Shown piece by piece: positions 16,544-25,180 of a stretch of DNA of 64,000 nt (its first letter is position 1; each line of letters begins with the position of its first letter). The stretch is taken from NCBI RefSeq assembly GCF_009469595.2, contig NZ_SSXV01000004.1:1-64000 (forward strand). Reading direction: 5' to 3'. Origin of the DNA: Thauera sp. 2A1 (GTDB lineage: Bacteria > Pseudomonadota > Gammaproteobacteria > Burkholderiales > Rhodocyclaceae). The position numbers and the translations under genes are program-made. The notes beneath the pieces were generated by a model that saw only the letters and a list, made by a program, of their open reading frames with translations, ran no database searches and was not told the DNA's origin.

Positions 16544-19216
16544 ATGCTCAACGACCACTACCTCAGCGCCCTCTTCCAGCCCGCCTCCGTCGCGGTGATC
16601 GGCGCATCCGAGGAAGCGCGCTCGGTCGGCCATCTCATCTTCAAGAACCTGATCGACGCCGGCTACCGCGGCCAGCTTCACGCGGTGAACCCGAAGCGCG
16701 AAACGGTGCTGGGCCACCCCTGCGTGCGCTCGGTGGAAGACATCGGCCGGCGCATCGACCTCGCCGTCATCGCCACGCCGGCGCGCACGCTGCACGCGGT
16801 GGTCGAGCAGTGCGGCCGCGCCGGCGTGCGCAACGCGGTGATCGTCACCGCGCTGGGGCCGGCCGACAGCGCGCTGGAACGGCGCATCCTGGAGACGGCG
16901 CGCGCCGCCGGCCTGCGCCTGCTCGGGCCGGGCAGCCTGGGCATCCTGCGGCCGGCCGACGGGCTCAACGCGGCGCTCACCCGCATCGCGGTGGCCAGCG
17001 GCGACCTCGCGCTGGTGTCGCAGTCGGGCGCAATGTGCTCGGTGGTGCTCGACTGGGCGGCGACGCACCACATCGGCTTCTCGTCGGTGATCGCGCTCAG
17101 CACCGGGCTGGATGTGGATTTCGGCGAGACGCTCGATTTCCTGGTGCATGATCCGCGCACGCGCTACATCCTGCTGTATGTCGACCGCATCCGGAACGCG
17201 CGCCACTTCATGAGCGCGCTGCGCTCGGCGGCGCGCGTCAAGCCCATCATCCTGCTCAAGACCGGCCGCCACGAGCCGTCCGGCGCGCCCGGCGGCGGCA
17301 CCGGCGCATCGCTGGCCGACGCGGTGTTCGATGCCGCGATGCGCCGCGCCGGCGTGGTGCGGGTGCAGAACGTCGGCCAGTTGTTCTTCGCCGCGCGCGC
17401 GCTGGCCACCGGCTTCCGGCCGCGGGTGGAACAGCTCGCCATCGTCACCAACGGCGCGGGGCCGGGCGCGATCGCCGCCGACCGCGCCGGCGACCTGGGC
17501 ACGCCGCTGGTGGCGCTGTCACCGCAGGCGCAGGCGGCGCTGGCGCGCCTCAAGGTCGGCGGCAGCCGCGTCGGCAACCCGCTCGACCTCGGCGGCGACG
17601 CGCCGCCCGAACGCTACCGCGACGCCATCCTCGCCCTGGCCGAGGATGCGTCGATCCGCAACGTGCTGGTGATCCTGTCGCCGCACGCGCTCACCGACCC
17701 GGTGGATATCGCCCAGGCCGTCATCGACGTCGCCCGCCAGGTGAGCCTGAGCATCTGCTGCTGCTGGATGGGCGGCGGCCAGGTGGCGCAGGCGCGCAAC
17801 CTGCTCGACCAGGCCGGCATCCCGGTCTTCCATGCGCCGGAGGCCGCCGTCGAGCTGTTCCACAACATCTCCCGCTTCCACCGCAACCAGGCGCTGCTGC
17901 TGCAGACCGCCGGCCGCTCCGACGAAGCCGGGCGCGGCGGCTCCGGCGGCGCGCGCATGCTGGTGGAGGCGCTGCTCAACCAGCGCCGCACGGTGCTGTC
18001 GACGATGGAGGCGAAGGCGCTGCTGCGCAGCTTCGGCGTGCCGGTGACGCAGACCATGGTGGCGCACGACGTCACCGAGGCGCTGTTCGTCGCCGAGCAG
18101 ATCGGCTTTCCGGTCGTCATGAAGATCGACTCGCCCGACCTGCACGACAAGTCCGAGGCGGGCGGCGTGCGGCTCAACCTCAGCGCCACCGAATCGGTAT
18201 GGAGCGCCTTCCACGACATCGTCGGCACCGTGCGCACCCGCCACCCCGACGCGCGCATCACCGGCGTGTCGCTCGAGCCCTACCTCCACCGCCCGCACGG
18301 CCGCGAGCTGCGCCTCGGCGTGTTCCGCGACGCGGTGTTCGGCCCCGTCATCAGCCTGGGTGCGGGCGGCGCGGCCGCCGGCCACACCGCCGACCGCGCC
18401 TACGCATTGCCGCCGCTCAACCCGGTGCTGGCGCGCGACCTGATCGATTCGCCGCAGGTGGAAGCGCTGGTCGCTGGCGTCGACGGCGTGCCGGGGATCG
18501 ATCGCGACGCGCTGGAACAGGTGCTGGTCGCGGTGTCCGACCTGGTATGCGAGCTGCCCTGGGTACGCGAGCTGGTGATCGACCCGCTGATCGCCGACGA
18601 GGACGGCGCAATCGTCGCCGACGCCCACCTCGTCATCGACCAGGGCCTGCCCGCGGGCAGCGACCGCTACGCACACATGGCCATCCACCCCTACCCCGGC
18701 CACCTGATCCAGGAATGGAAGATGGCCGACGGCCGCATCGTGCGCGTGCGCCCGGTGCGCCCCGAGGACGCCGCGCTGGTGCAAGCCTTCTTCGACAAGC
18801 TGAGCCCGGAGACGCGCTACTTCCGCTTCATGGAGCAGCTCGAGGAGCTGCCGCCCAGCCTGATCGACCGCTTCACGCAGATCGACTACGACCGCGAGAT
18901 GGCCCTGCTCGCCACCACCCGCACCGACAACGTCGAGACGATGATCGGCAGCGCGCGCTACTCGCTGGCCCCCGACGGCGAGTCGGTCGAGTTCGCCCTC
19001 GTCGTGGCCGACGACTGGCAACGCTTCGGCCTCGGCCGCCGCCTGATGGGCGCCCTGATCGACTGCGCCCGCAACAAGGGCTACCGCAACATCGTCGGCG
19101 ACGTGCTCGGCAACAACCCGAAGATGCTGCGTCTGATGCATGGCCTGGGCTTCGAAGTGCAGCCGCATCCGGAAGAGAACACGCTCAGACGGGTGGTGAA
19201 GGCGCTGCATGGGTGA
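16544..19216 (+). CDS. Acetate-CoA ligase-like / GNAT fusion protein (Pat-type protein acyltransferase)
   Basis: An 890-residue multidomain protein. Order: CoA-binding Rossmann domain (about 10-130; VAVIGASEEARSVGHLIFKN), succinyl-CoA-synthetase-like domains (about 140-450; VSQSGAMCSVVLDWA), ATP-grasp domain (about 480-700; FGVPVTQTMVAHDV, KIDSPDLHDKSEAGGVRLN) and a C-terminal GNAT acetyltransferase domain (about 725-885; RFGLGRRLMGALIDCARNKG). This is the build of Pat/PatZ lysine acetyltransferases, which modify acyl-CoA synthetases. The loop that carries the phosphohistidine in active ADP-forming synthetases reads HEPSGAPGGGTGAS, with no His in the usual TGxxAG position, so the synthetase half may be only a sensor. 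No ribosome site is evident before the ATG; a TAGACT box lies near 16506. Confidence 0.85.
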   Translation: MLNDHYLSALFQPASVAVIGASEEARSVGHLIFKNLIDAGYRGQLHAVNPKRETVLGHPCVRSVEDIGRRIDLAVIATPARTLHAVVEQCGRAGVRNAVIVTALGPADSALERRILETARAAGLRLLGPGSLGILRPADGLNAALTRIAVASGDLALVSQSGAMCSVVLDWAATHHIGFSSVIALSTGLDVDFGETLDFLVHDPRTRYILLYVDRIRNARHFMSALRSAARVKPIILLKTGRHEPSGAPGGGTGASLADAVFDAAMRRAGVVRVQNVGQLFFAARALATGFRPRVEQLAIVTNGAGPGAIAADRAGDLGTPLVALSPQAQAALARLKVGGSRVGNPLDLGGDAPPERYRDAILALAEDASIRNVLVILSPHALTDPVDIAQAVIDVARQVSLSICCCWMGGGQVAQARNLLDQAGIPVFHAPEAAVELFHNISRFHRNQALLLQTAGRSDEAGRGGSGGARMLVEALLNQRRTVLSTMEAKALLRSFGVPVTQTMVAHDVTEALFVAEQIGFPVVMKIDSPDLHDKSEAGGVRLNLSATESVWSAFHDIVGTVRTRHPDARITGVSLEPYLHRPHGRELRLGVFRDAVFGPVISLGAGGAAAGHTADRAYALPPLNPVLARDLIDSPQVEALVAGVDGVPGIDRDALEQVLVAVSDLVCELPWVRELVIDPLIADEDGAIVADAHLVIDQGLPAGSDRYAHMAIHPYPGHLIQEWKMADGRIVRVRPVRPEDAALVQAFFDKLSPETRYFRFMEQLEELPPSLIDRFTQIDYDREMALLATTRTDNVETMIGSARYSLAPDGESVEFALVVADDWQRFGLGRRLMGALIDCARNKGYRNIVGDVLGNNPKMLRLMHGLGFEVQPHPEENTLRRVVKALHG

Positions 19217-19520
19217 GGGGCACTGAGCGGCGGCCCGAAGGTCGCCTACGGCACGACGCGGCAAAGCAGCGCGCGAGGCACGTCAGCGGTACGCCCCAGC
19301 CGCTCGGCACCTGCTTTCAAGCCCGCCTCGGGTCGGTCTTCGGCAACTTGTTCATCGAGTTCGGCGAACGACTGCGGCGCTGGCATCAGCACCATCGTGG
19401 CAGCGATCTGCCCTGAAGATTGCGCCTGATAGCCATCTCCTGAATCCTGGCCTGTCCAGTCGCGCGCTGCTAGACTCCGGCGACCCTGAAGTTCCCATTT
19501 GCATGCCCCGGGTCGAATAG
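19217..19520. other. Intergenic region before hsdR
   Basis: This 304-base gap holds no gene I can support. A 56-codon frame on the minus strand (about 19246-19410) has no recognisable family and no ribosome site. A TAGACT box near 19472 with a weak TGGCCT 17 bases upstream is the best promoter candidate for hsdR. Confidence 0.4.
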
Positions 19521-22500
19521 ATGACAACCACGGAAAGCCAGATCGAACTTGATCTGGTCGCCAAACTGGGCGACCTCAAATACACCTACCGCCCCGATAT
19601 CCGAGACCGGGCCACGCTGGAAGCCAACTTCCGCGCCAAGTTCGAGGCACTCAACCGTGTGCGCCTGACCGAAAGCGAGTTTCACCGGCTGCTCGACAGC
19701 ATCATCACGCCCGATGTCTACAACGCCGCCCAGACGCTGCGCAACATCAGCAGCTTCGAGCGTGACGACGGCACGCCGCTGAATTACACCCTGGTGAACA
19801 TCCGCGACTGGTGCAAGAACGACTTCGAGGTCATCCACCAGCTACGCATCAATACCGACAACAGCCACCACCGCTACGACGTGATGCTGCTCATCAACGG
19901 TGTGCCGGTGGTGCAGATCGAGCTGAAGACGCTGGCCGTCAGCCCGCGCCGGGCGATGCAGCAGATCGTCGATTACAAAGGTGACCCCGGCAACGGCTAC
20001 AGCAAGACGCTGCTGTGCTTCATCCAGCTCTTCATCGTCAGTAACCGCAGCGACACCTGGTATTTCGCCAACAACAACGCCCGCCATTTCAGCTTCAACG
20101 CCGACGAGCGCTTCCTGCCCATTTATCAGTTCGCCGCCGAAGACAACAAGAAGATCACCCATCTGGATGCCTTTGCCGAGAAGTTTCTCGCCAAGTGCAC
20201 GCTGGGCCAGATGATCAGCCGCTACATGGTGCTGGTGGCCTGCGAGCAAAAGCTGCTGATGATGCGGCCGTATCAGATTTATGCCGTGCAGGCCATCGCG
20301 GACTGCATCCACCAGCGCTGCGGGAACGGTTACATCTGGCACACCACCGGTAGCGGCAAGACGCTCACCTCGTTCAAGGCCTCCACCCTGCTCAAGGACA
20401 ACCCGGACATCGACAAATGTCTGTTCGTCGTGGACCGCAAGGACCTGGACCGCCAGACGCGCGAGGAATTCAACCGTTTCCAGGAAGGCTGCGTCGAGGA
20501 AAACACCAACACCGAAACGCTGGTGCGCCGCCTGCTCTCCGACGACTACGCCGACAAGGTCATCGTCACCACCATCCAGAAGCTGGGCCTGGCGCTGGAT
20601 GACAGCAGTGGCGGCGGCAACAATAAACGCAACTACGGCAACTACAAGGAGCGTTTGGCGCCGCTGCGCAATCAGCGCATCGTGTTCATCTTCGACGAAT
20701 GCCACCGCTCGCAATTCGGCGACAACCACAAGGCCATCAAGGAATTCTTCCCCAACGCCCAGTTGTTCGGCTTTACCGGCACGCCCATCTTCGAGCAGAA
20801 CGCCAGCTATCAGCAGATCGAAGGCCAGCAGGCCAGCTACCGCACCACCGACGATCTGTTCCAGCGCTGCCTGCACCAATACACCATCACCCACGCCATC
20901 GAAGACCGCAACGTCCTGCGCTTCCATGTTGATTACTACAAGCCGAAGGGCCTCATTGGCAACACCTCTCAGCCGAAGCCCGGCGAAGCCCTCGCCAAGC
21001 GCAAGGTGATCGAGGCCATCCTGGCCAAGCACGACGCCGCCACTGCCGACCGCAAGTTCAACGCCGTACTGGCCACCGCCAGCATCAACGACGCCATCGA
21101 ATACCACGCCCTGTTCCAGACCGTGCAGGACGAAACGCGGCAGCAGAACCCGGACTTCGTACTGCTCAACGTCGCCTGCGTCTTCTCCCCACCGGCAGCC
21201 GCCTTGGAAAAGGACAAGGAGAACGGCAACGACAAGAATGCTAAAGACATCCGGCAACTACAAGCTGACCTGCCACAGGAAAAGGCCGATAACGAGGTCG
21301 AGCCAGAAAAGAAGAAGGCGGCCCTCATGGCCATCATCGCCGACTACAACACCCGCTTTGGCACCAACCACCGCATCGGCGAATTCGACCTGTACTACCA
21401 GGACCTGCAAAAACGCATCAAGGATCAGCAGTACCCGAATGCCGACCTGCCGCACGCGCAGAAGATCGACATCACCATCGTGGTGGACATGCTGCTTACC
21501 GGTTTCGACTCCAAGTACCTCAACACCTTGTACGTGGACAAGAACCTCAAGCAGCACGGACTGATTCAGGCCTTTTCGCGCACCAACCGCGTGCTCAACG
21601 ACACCAAGCCTTATGGCAACATCCTGCATTTTCGCAAACAGGATGAGGCCAAGAAGTGCGTGGATGAAGCCATCGCCCTCTTCTCCGGCGAGAAGATCGA
21701 TAACCCGCGCGAAATCTGGCTGGTGGAACCGGCCGCCGAAGTGCTGCGCAAGTACGAGGCCGCCGTCGCGGGCATGGCCGGCTTCATGGAAAGGAAGAAT
21801 CTGGTCTGCGAACCCGAGCAGGTCTACAACCTCAAGGGCGACACGGCGCGCATCGAATTCGTAAACCGCTTCAAGGAAGTGCAGCGTCTCAAGACCCAGC
21901 TCGACCAATACACCGACCTCGAGCCCGAGCAGAAGGCACGGATGGAAGCCATCCTGCCGCAGGATCAATTGCAGAGTTTCCGCAGCACCTATCTCGAAAC
22001 CGCCAAGCGTCTGAAAGAACAACAGGCGAGAGAAGGCGAGCAGGCGCCGCCCGCCGTGCAGCAACTGGATTTCGAGTTCGTGCTGTTCGCCTCCAGCCTC
22101 ATCGATTACGACTACATCATGGGCCTCATCGCCCGGATGACAGCGCAGAAGCCCGGCAAGACCACAATGAACCGCGAGCAGCTGATCGGCCTCATTCATG
22201 CCGACGCCAAGTTCATCGACGAGCGCGAAGACATCGCCGAATACATCCGCAGCCTGCCGGTGGGCGAGGCGCTGGAAGAAAAGGAAATCCGCGCCGGTTA
22301 CGAGCGCTTCAAGGCCGAGAAGAAAGCGCGCGAACTCACCGCCATTGCCGCCAAGCACAAGCTGGACGCCGCCGCGTTGCAAGCCTTTGTGGACGAAGTC
22401 CTACGCCGCCGCATCTTCGACGGGGAACGCCTGAGTGATCTCATGGCGCCGCTGGGGCTGGGCTGGAAGGAGCGCACTCAGGCCGAACTGGCGCTGGTGG

Positions 22501-22574
22501 ATGACCTTACGCCACTGCTGCACAAGCTTGCGCAGGGGCGGGAGATTTCGGGGTTGAGTGCGTATGAGCAGTGA
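19521..22574 (+). CDS. hsdR: Type I restriction enzyme subunit R
   Basis: Restriction and DNA-translocation subunit, 1017 residues. The N-terminal nuclease has a PD-(D/E)xK arrangement with Asp120 (YDVMLL) and Glu134-x-Lys136 (QIELKT). The helicase motor follows: Walker A with Lys280 (HTTGSGKTLTS), DECH box at 392-395 (FDECHRSQFGD), motif III in FGFTGTPIF and late motifs TGFDSKYLNTLYVDK and QAFSRTNRV. The C-terminal third is the helical HsdR tail. The first residues (TTTESQIELDLVAKLGDLKY) are family-typical. Its end overlaps hsdS by eleven bases. The operon order (R first, M last) is unusual. Confidence 0.95.
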   Translation: MTTTESQIELDLVAKLGDLKYTYRPDIRDRATLEANFRAKFEALNRVRLTESEFHRLLDSIITPDVYNAAQTLRNISSFERDDGTPLNYTLVNIRDWCKNDFEVIHQLRINTDNSHHRYDVMLLINGVPVVQIELKTLAVSPRRAMQQIVDYKGDPGNGYSKTLLCFIQLFIVSNRSDTWYFANNNARHFSFNADERFLPIYQFAAEDNKKITHLDAFAEKFLAKCTLGQMISRYMVLVACEQKLLMMRPYQIYAVQAIADCIHQRCGNGYIWHTTGSGKTLTSFKASTLLKDNPDIDKCLFVVDRKDLDRQTREEFNRFQEGCVEENTNTETLVRRLLSDDYADKVIVTTIQKLGLALDDSSGGGNNKRNYGNYKERLAPLRNQRIVFIFDECHRSQFGDNHKAIKEFFPNAQLFGFTGTPIFEQNASYQQIEGQQASYRTTDDLFQRCLHQYTITHAIEDRNVLRFHVDYYKPKGLIGNTSQPKPGEALAKRKVIEAILAKHDAATADRKFNAVLATASINDAIEYHALFQTVQDETRQQNPDFVLLNVACVFSPPAAALEKDKENGNDKNAKDIRQLQADLPQEKADNEVEPEKKKAALMAIIADYNTRFGTNHRIGEFDLYYQDLQKRIKDQQYPNADLPHAQKIDITIVVDMLLTGFDSKYLNTLYVDKNLKQHGLIQAFSRTNRVLNDTKPYGNILHFRKQDEAKKCVDEAIALFSGEKIDNPREIWLVEPAAEVLRKYEAAVAGMAGFMERKNLVCEPEQVYNLKGDTARIEFVNRFKEVQRLKTQLDQYTDLEPEQKARMEAILPQDQLQSFRSTYLETAKRLKEQQAREGEQAPPAVQQLDFEFVLFASSLIDYDYIMGLIARMTAQKPGKTTMNREQLIGLIHADAKFIDEREDIAEYIRSLPVGEALEEKEIRAGYERFKAEKKARELTAIAAKHKLDAAALQAFVDEVLRRRIFDGERLSDLMAPLGLGWKERTQAELALVDDLTPLLHKLAQGREISGLSAYEQ

Positions 22575-23841
22575 GAGCACAACCGTGATTGGCGAAGAGG
22601 ATGACGAAATGTCGGCGCTGGTGCCGCGGCTGCGGTTTCCGGAGTTTCGGGAGGCGGGGGAGTGGCGCAGTCAATCCGGAGCCGTGCTTTTCGATCAAGT
22701 CAGCAATAAAGACCACAACTCTGATCTTCCTGTGCTTGCCATTACCCAAGAGCATGGGGCGGTCCCTCGCCGCTTGATTGACTATCACGTATCTGTAGCC
22801 GACAAGAGTATTGAAGGCTACAAGGTTGTGGAAGTTGGTGACTTCATCATCAGCTTGCGCTCCTTCCAGGGTGGCATTGAATACTCCAGTTACAAAGGAA
22901 TTTGCAGTCCGGCCTACGTGATTCTGAGGCTCGCGCCTGGGTATTCGGCGGACTATTTTCGGCACTTTCTCAAGACAGATCGATTCATTGGCCAACTGAC
23001 CAAGAACCTTGAAGGCTTGCGGGATGGAAAGATGGTCAGCTACAAGCAATTCTCTGAATTGCAGCTCCCAACCCCATCTCAGAAAGAACAAGAAAAAATC
23101 GCCGACTGCCTGTCTTCCCTCGACGAACTGATAACGTTGGAGACCCAAAAGCTGGACGCTCTCAAGACCCACAAGAAGGGCCTGATGCAGCAGCTTTTCC
23201 CCCGCGAAGGCGAAACCGCGCCACGACTTCGGTTTCCGGAGTTTCGAAAGTCTGGGTCTTGGAAATCCACGACACTCGCAGGTGTTGCGACCATCCGAGC
23301 TGGCACTACGCCTTCGCGTTCTGAGCCAGCGTTCTACAGCGGCGGAACAATCCCTTGGGTGAAGACGGCAGATTTGAACAACGGCTTCATCTCTCACACA
23401 GAGGAGTGCATAACGCCCGCCGCGAAAGCAAGAATCAATCCTGTCGGCTCAGTTCTCGTTGCCATGTATGGCGGGTTCAACCAAATCGGCCGGACAGGGT
23501 ACCTGACGGTGTCAGCGGCAACCAATCAAGCCATATCTGTTCTGACTGCAGACGAAAATGAAGTCTTGCCAATTTACTTGCTGACTTGGATGAATGCACG
23601 TGTCGAGAGCTGGAAAAAGATCGCCAGTAGCAGTCGGAAGGACCCAAACATAACCGGTACCGACGTTGCCAACTTTCCTATTGCTTACCCCCGCAAGGAA
23701 GAGCAAAGGCAAATTTCTGATGGCCTCGCATCACTCGATGACCTCATTGCAACGCAAATTCAGAAAATCGACGCCCTCAAGACCCACAAGAAGGGCCTGA
23801 TGCAGCAGTTGTTCCCGGTGCCGGACAAGGTGCCCGCGTGA
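22564..23841 (+). CDS. hsdS: Type I restriction enzyme specificity subunit
   Basis: Target-recognition subunit, about 425 residues. Two recognition domains (about 15-175 and 230-390) are each opened by RLRFPEF and closed by a helix with KTHKKGLMQQLFP, so the protein is an internal duplication. The conserved DNA repeats at about 23155-23205 and 23770-23820 encode the closing helices. GC content drops inside the recognition domains compared with the flanking genes, as is usual for these exchangeable parts. Start is uncertain: the ATG at 22564 overlaps hsdR; an ATG at 22609 with GAAGAGGA upstream is the main alternative. Confidence 0.92.
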   Translation: MSSESTTVIGEEDDEMSALVPRLRFPEFREAGEWRSQSGAVLFDQVSNKDHNSDLPVLAITQEHGAVPRRLIDYHVSVADKSIEGYKVVEVGDFIISLRSFQGGIEYSSYKGICSPAYVILRLAPGYSADYFRHFLKTDRFIGQLTKNLEGLRDGKMVSYKQFSELQLPTPSQKEQEKIADCLSSLDELITLETQKLDALKTHKKGLMQQLFPREGETAPRLRFPEFRKSGSWKSTTLAGVATIRAGTTPSRSEPAFYSGGTIPWVKTADLNNGFISHTEECITPAAKARINPVGSVLVAMYGGFNQIGRTGYLTVSAATNQAISVLTADENEVLPIYLLTWMNARVESWKKIASSSRKDPNITGTDVANFPIAYPRKEEQRQISDGLASLDDLIATQIQKIDALKTHKKGLMQQLFPVPDKVPA

Positions 23842-23877
23842 CGCAAGTGATTCTCTACACCAGCGAACGTGGGAGTT

Positions 23878-23904
23878 CAGTTGTCAACCATCGCTTGACA
23901 ACTG
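23878..23904. promoter_or_regulatory. Perfect palindrome 1 between hsdS and the DUF1016 gene
   Basis: Ten-base arms CAGTTGTCAA and TTGACAACTG with a 7-base loop. The core TTGTCAA/TTGACAA resembles that of palindrome 3. Confidence 0.6.
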
Positions 23905-23967
23905 CAGCCGATGGCCAGAATTGCCGTGGCGCGCAGTGCAGGCCTCTCGCCATTGGGCCTCTTCCCA

Positions 23968-23990
23968 TTCTCTACACAGCGTGTAGAGAA
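23968..23990. promoter_or_regulatory. Perfect palindrome 2 between hsdS and the DUF1016 gene
   Basis: Ten-base arms TTCTCTACAC and GTGTAGAGAA with a 3-base loop. A further exact copy of the left arm lies at 23851-23860, just after the hsdS stop. Confidence 0.6.
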
Positions 23991-24014
23991 CGACCGATGC
24001 CTGACCAGCGCGGC

Positions 24015-24039
24015 AACTGTCAAGGAATCCTTGACAGTT
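24015..24039. promoter_or_regulatory. Perfect palindrome 3 between hsdS and the DUF1016 gene
   Basis: Twelve-base arms AACTGTCAAGGA and TCCTTGACAGTT around a single A, ending 43 bases before the DUF1016 start. It looks like an operator or the stem of an RNA; no T-tract follows. Confidence 0.6.
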
Positions 24040-24082
24040 CAAGGCGTAAGGCGTGGGCGGAGAAGCGGTGGGGAAAGTTGTC

Positions 24083-25180
24083 ATGACGAAAAGGAACCAG
24101 AAGAAGCAGGGCGCTATCGGGAGCCCCCCGCCTGCCGATCCGGTCGAAGGCTTTTCGCCGCTGCTGGGCACCCTGCGTCAGCTCATCGCCGATTCACGCC
24201 AGCAAGTGCTGCGGGCGGTGGACGCGGTGCAGGTGCAAACCTATTGGCACGTCGGTCGGCACATTGTGGAGTTCGAGCAAGGCGGTGCGCAGCGGGCGGC
24301 CTATGGGCAGCGCTTGTTGCCGCAGTTGGGGCAGGCCTTGTCGGCCGAATTCGGGCGGGGTTTCGATGCGACCAATTTGCGGCACATGCGCGGGTTCTAT
24401 CTGGCGTTTCCAATTCGCGACGCACTGCGTCGCGAATTGAGTTGGACGCACTATCGCCTGTTGCTGCGGGTAGACAGCCCCGAGGCCCGCCAGTGGTATG
24501 TGGAGGAGGCCGTCGCTCAGAACTGGAGCACACGCGCATTGGAGCGGCAGATTGGCAGCCTGTATTACGAGCGCCTGCTGCTGAGCCAGGACAAGGCGGC
24601 CGTGACTGCTGAGGCGCAGGCAAATCTGAGTGTACTGGAGCAATCACCCCGCGCATTTGTGCGCGACCCGATGATGCTGGAGTTTCTGGGCCTGCCCAAC
24701 ACGGGCCGCCTGCTGGAGGCCACGCTGGAAACGGCGTTGATGGACAAGCTGCAGCAGTTTCTGATGGAGTTGGGCAAAGGCTTTGCGTTTGTGGCCCGGC
24801 AGCAGCGCATCAGCACCGAAACGCAGGATTTCTACATTGACCTGGTGTTTTACAACTACCTGCTCAAGTGCTTCGTGCTGATCGACCTGAAAACCGGCCC
24901 ACTCACGCATCAGGATGTGGGGCAGATGGACATGTATGTGCGCATGTACGACGACCTGCGCCGGGGTGAGGGAGACAACCCGACAGTGGGCATTCTGCTG
25001 TGCGGCAGTAAAGACAAGTCGGTGGTGCGTTATTCCGTGTTGAACGGAAGCGAACAGCTCTTCGCCAGCAAGTACCGTTTGGTGTTGCCCAGTGAGGAAG
25101 AGCTGCGGTTGGAGTTGCAGCGTGACCGCGAAGCCCTCGAAATTCAACAAGGCCTTCGTGACGAGGGAGAAACTAAGTGA
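24083..25180 (+). CDS. YhcG/DUF1016 family PD-(D/E)xK nuclease
   Basis: Predicted nuclease of 365 residues, found often beside type I restriction systems. The N-terminal DUF1016 domain has VQTYWHVGRHIVEFEQ, RGFDATNLRHMRGFYLAFP and SWTHYRLLLRVD. The C-terminal YhcG nuclease domain has Asp253 (QDFYIDLVFYN) and Asp268-x-Lys270 (LIDLKTGP), with the usual Glu replaced by Asp. The ATG at 24083 follows GGGGAAAG. It lies between hsdS and hsdM and overlaps the hsdM start by four bases, so it is translated as part of the system, although it also has its own 240-base upstream region with three palindromes. Confidence 0.88.
   Translation: MTKRNQKKQGAIGSPPPADPVEGFSPLLGTLRQLIADSRQQVLRAVDAVQVQTYWHVGRHIVEFEQGGAQRAAYGQRLLPQLGQALSAEFGRGFDATNLRHMRGFYLAFPIRDALRRELSWTHYRLLLRVDSPEARQWYVEEAVAQNWSTRALERQIGSLYYERLLLSQDKAAVTAEAQANLSVLEQSPRAFVRDPMMLEFLGLPNTGRLLEATLETALMDKLQQFLMELGKGFAFVARQQRISTETQDFYIDLVFYNYLLKCFVLIDLKTGPLTHQDVGQMDMYVRMYDDLRRGEGDNPTVGILLCGSKDKSVVRYSVLNGSEQLFASKYRLVLPSEEELRLELQRDREALEIQQGLRDEGETK

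Noticed and set aside
19246..19527. Minus-strand small frame upstream of hsdR
   Set aside because: No homologous pattern recognised and the 5' part overlaps hsdR; kept only as a note on the intergenic region.
23884..24171. Minus-strand 95-codon frame between hsdS and the DUF1016 gene
   Set aside because: No ribosome site or family; it runs across all three palindromes and into the DUF1016 coding region.
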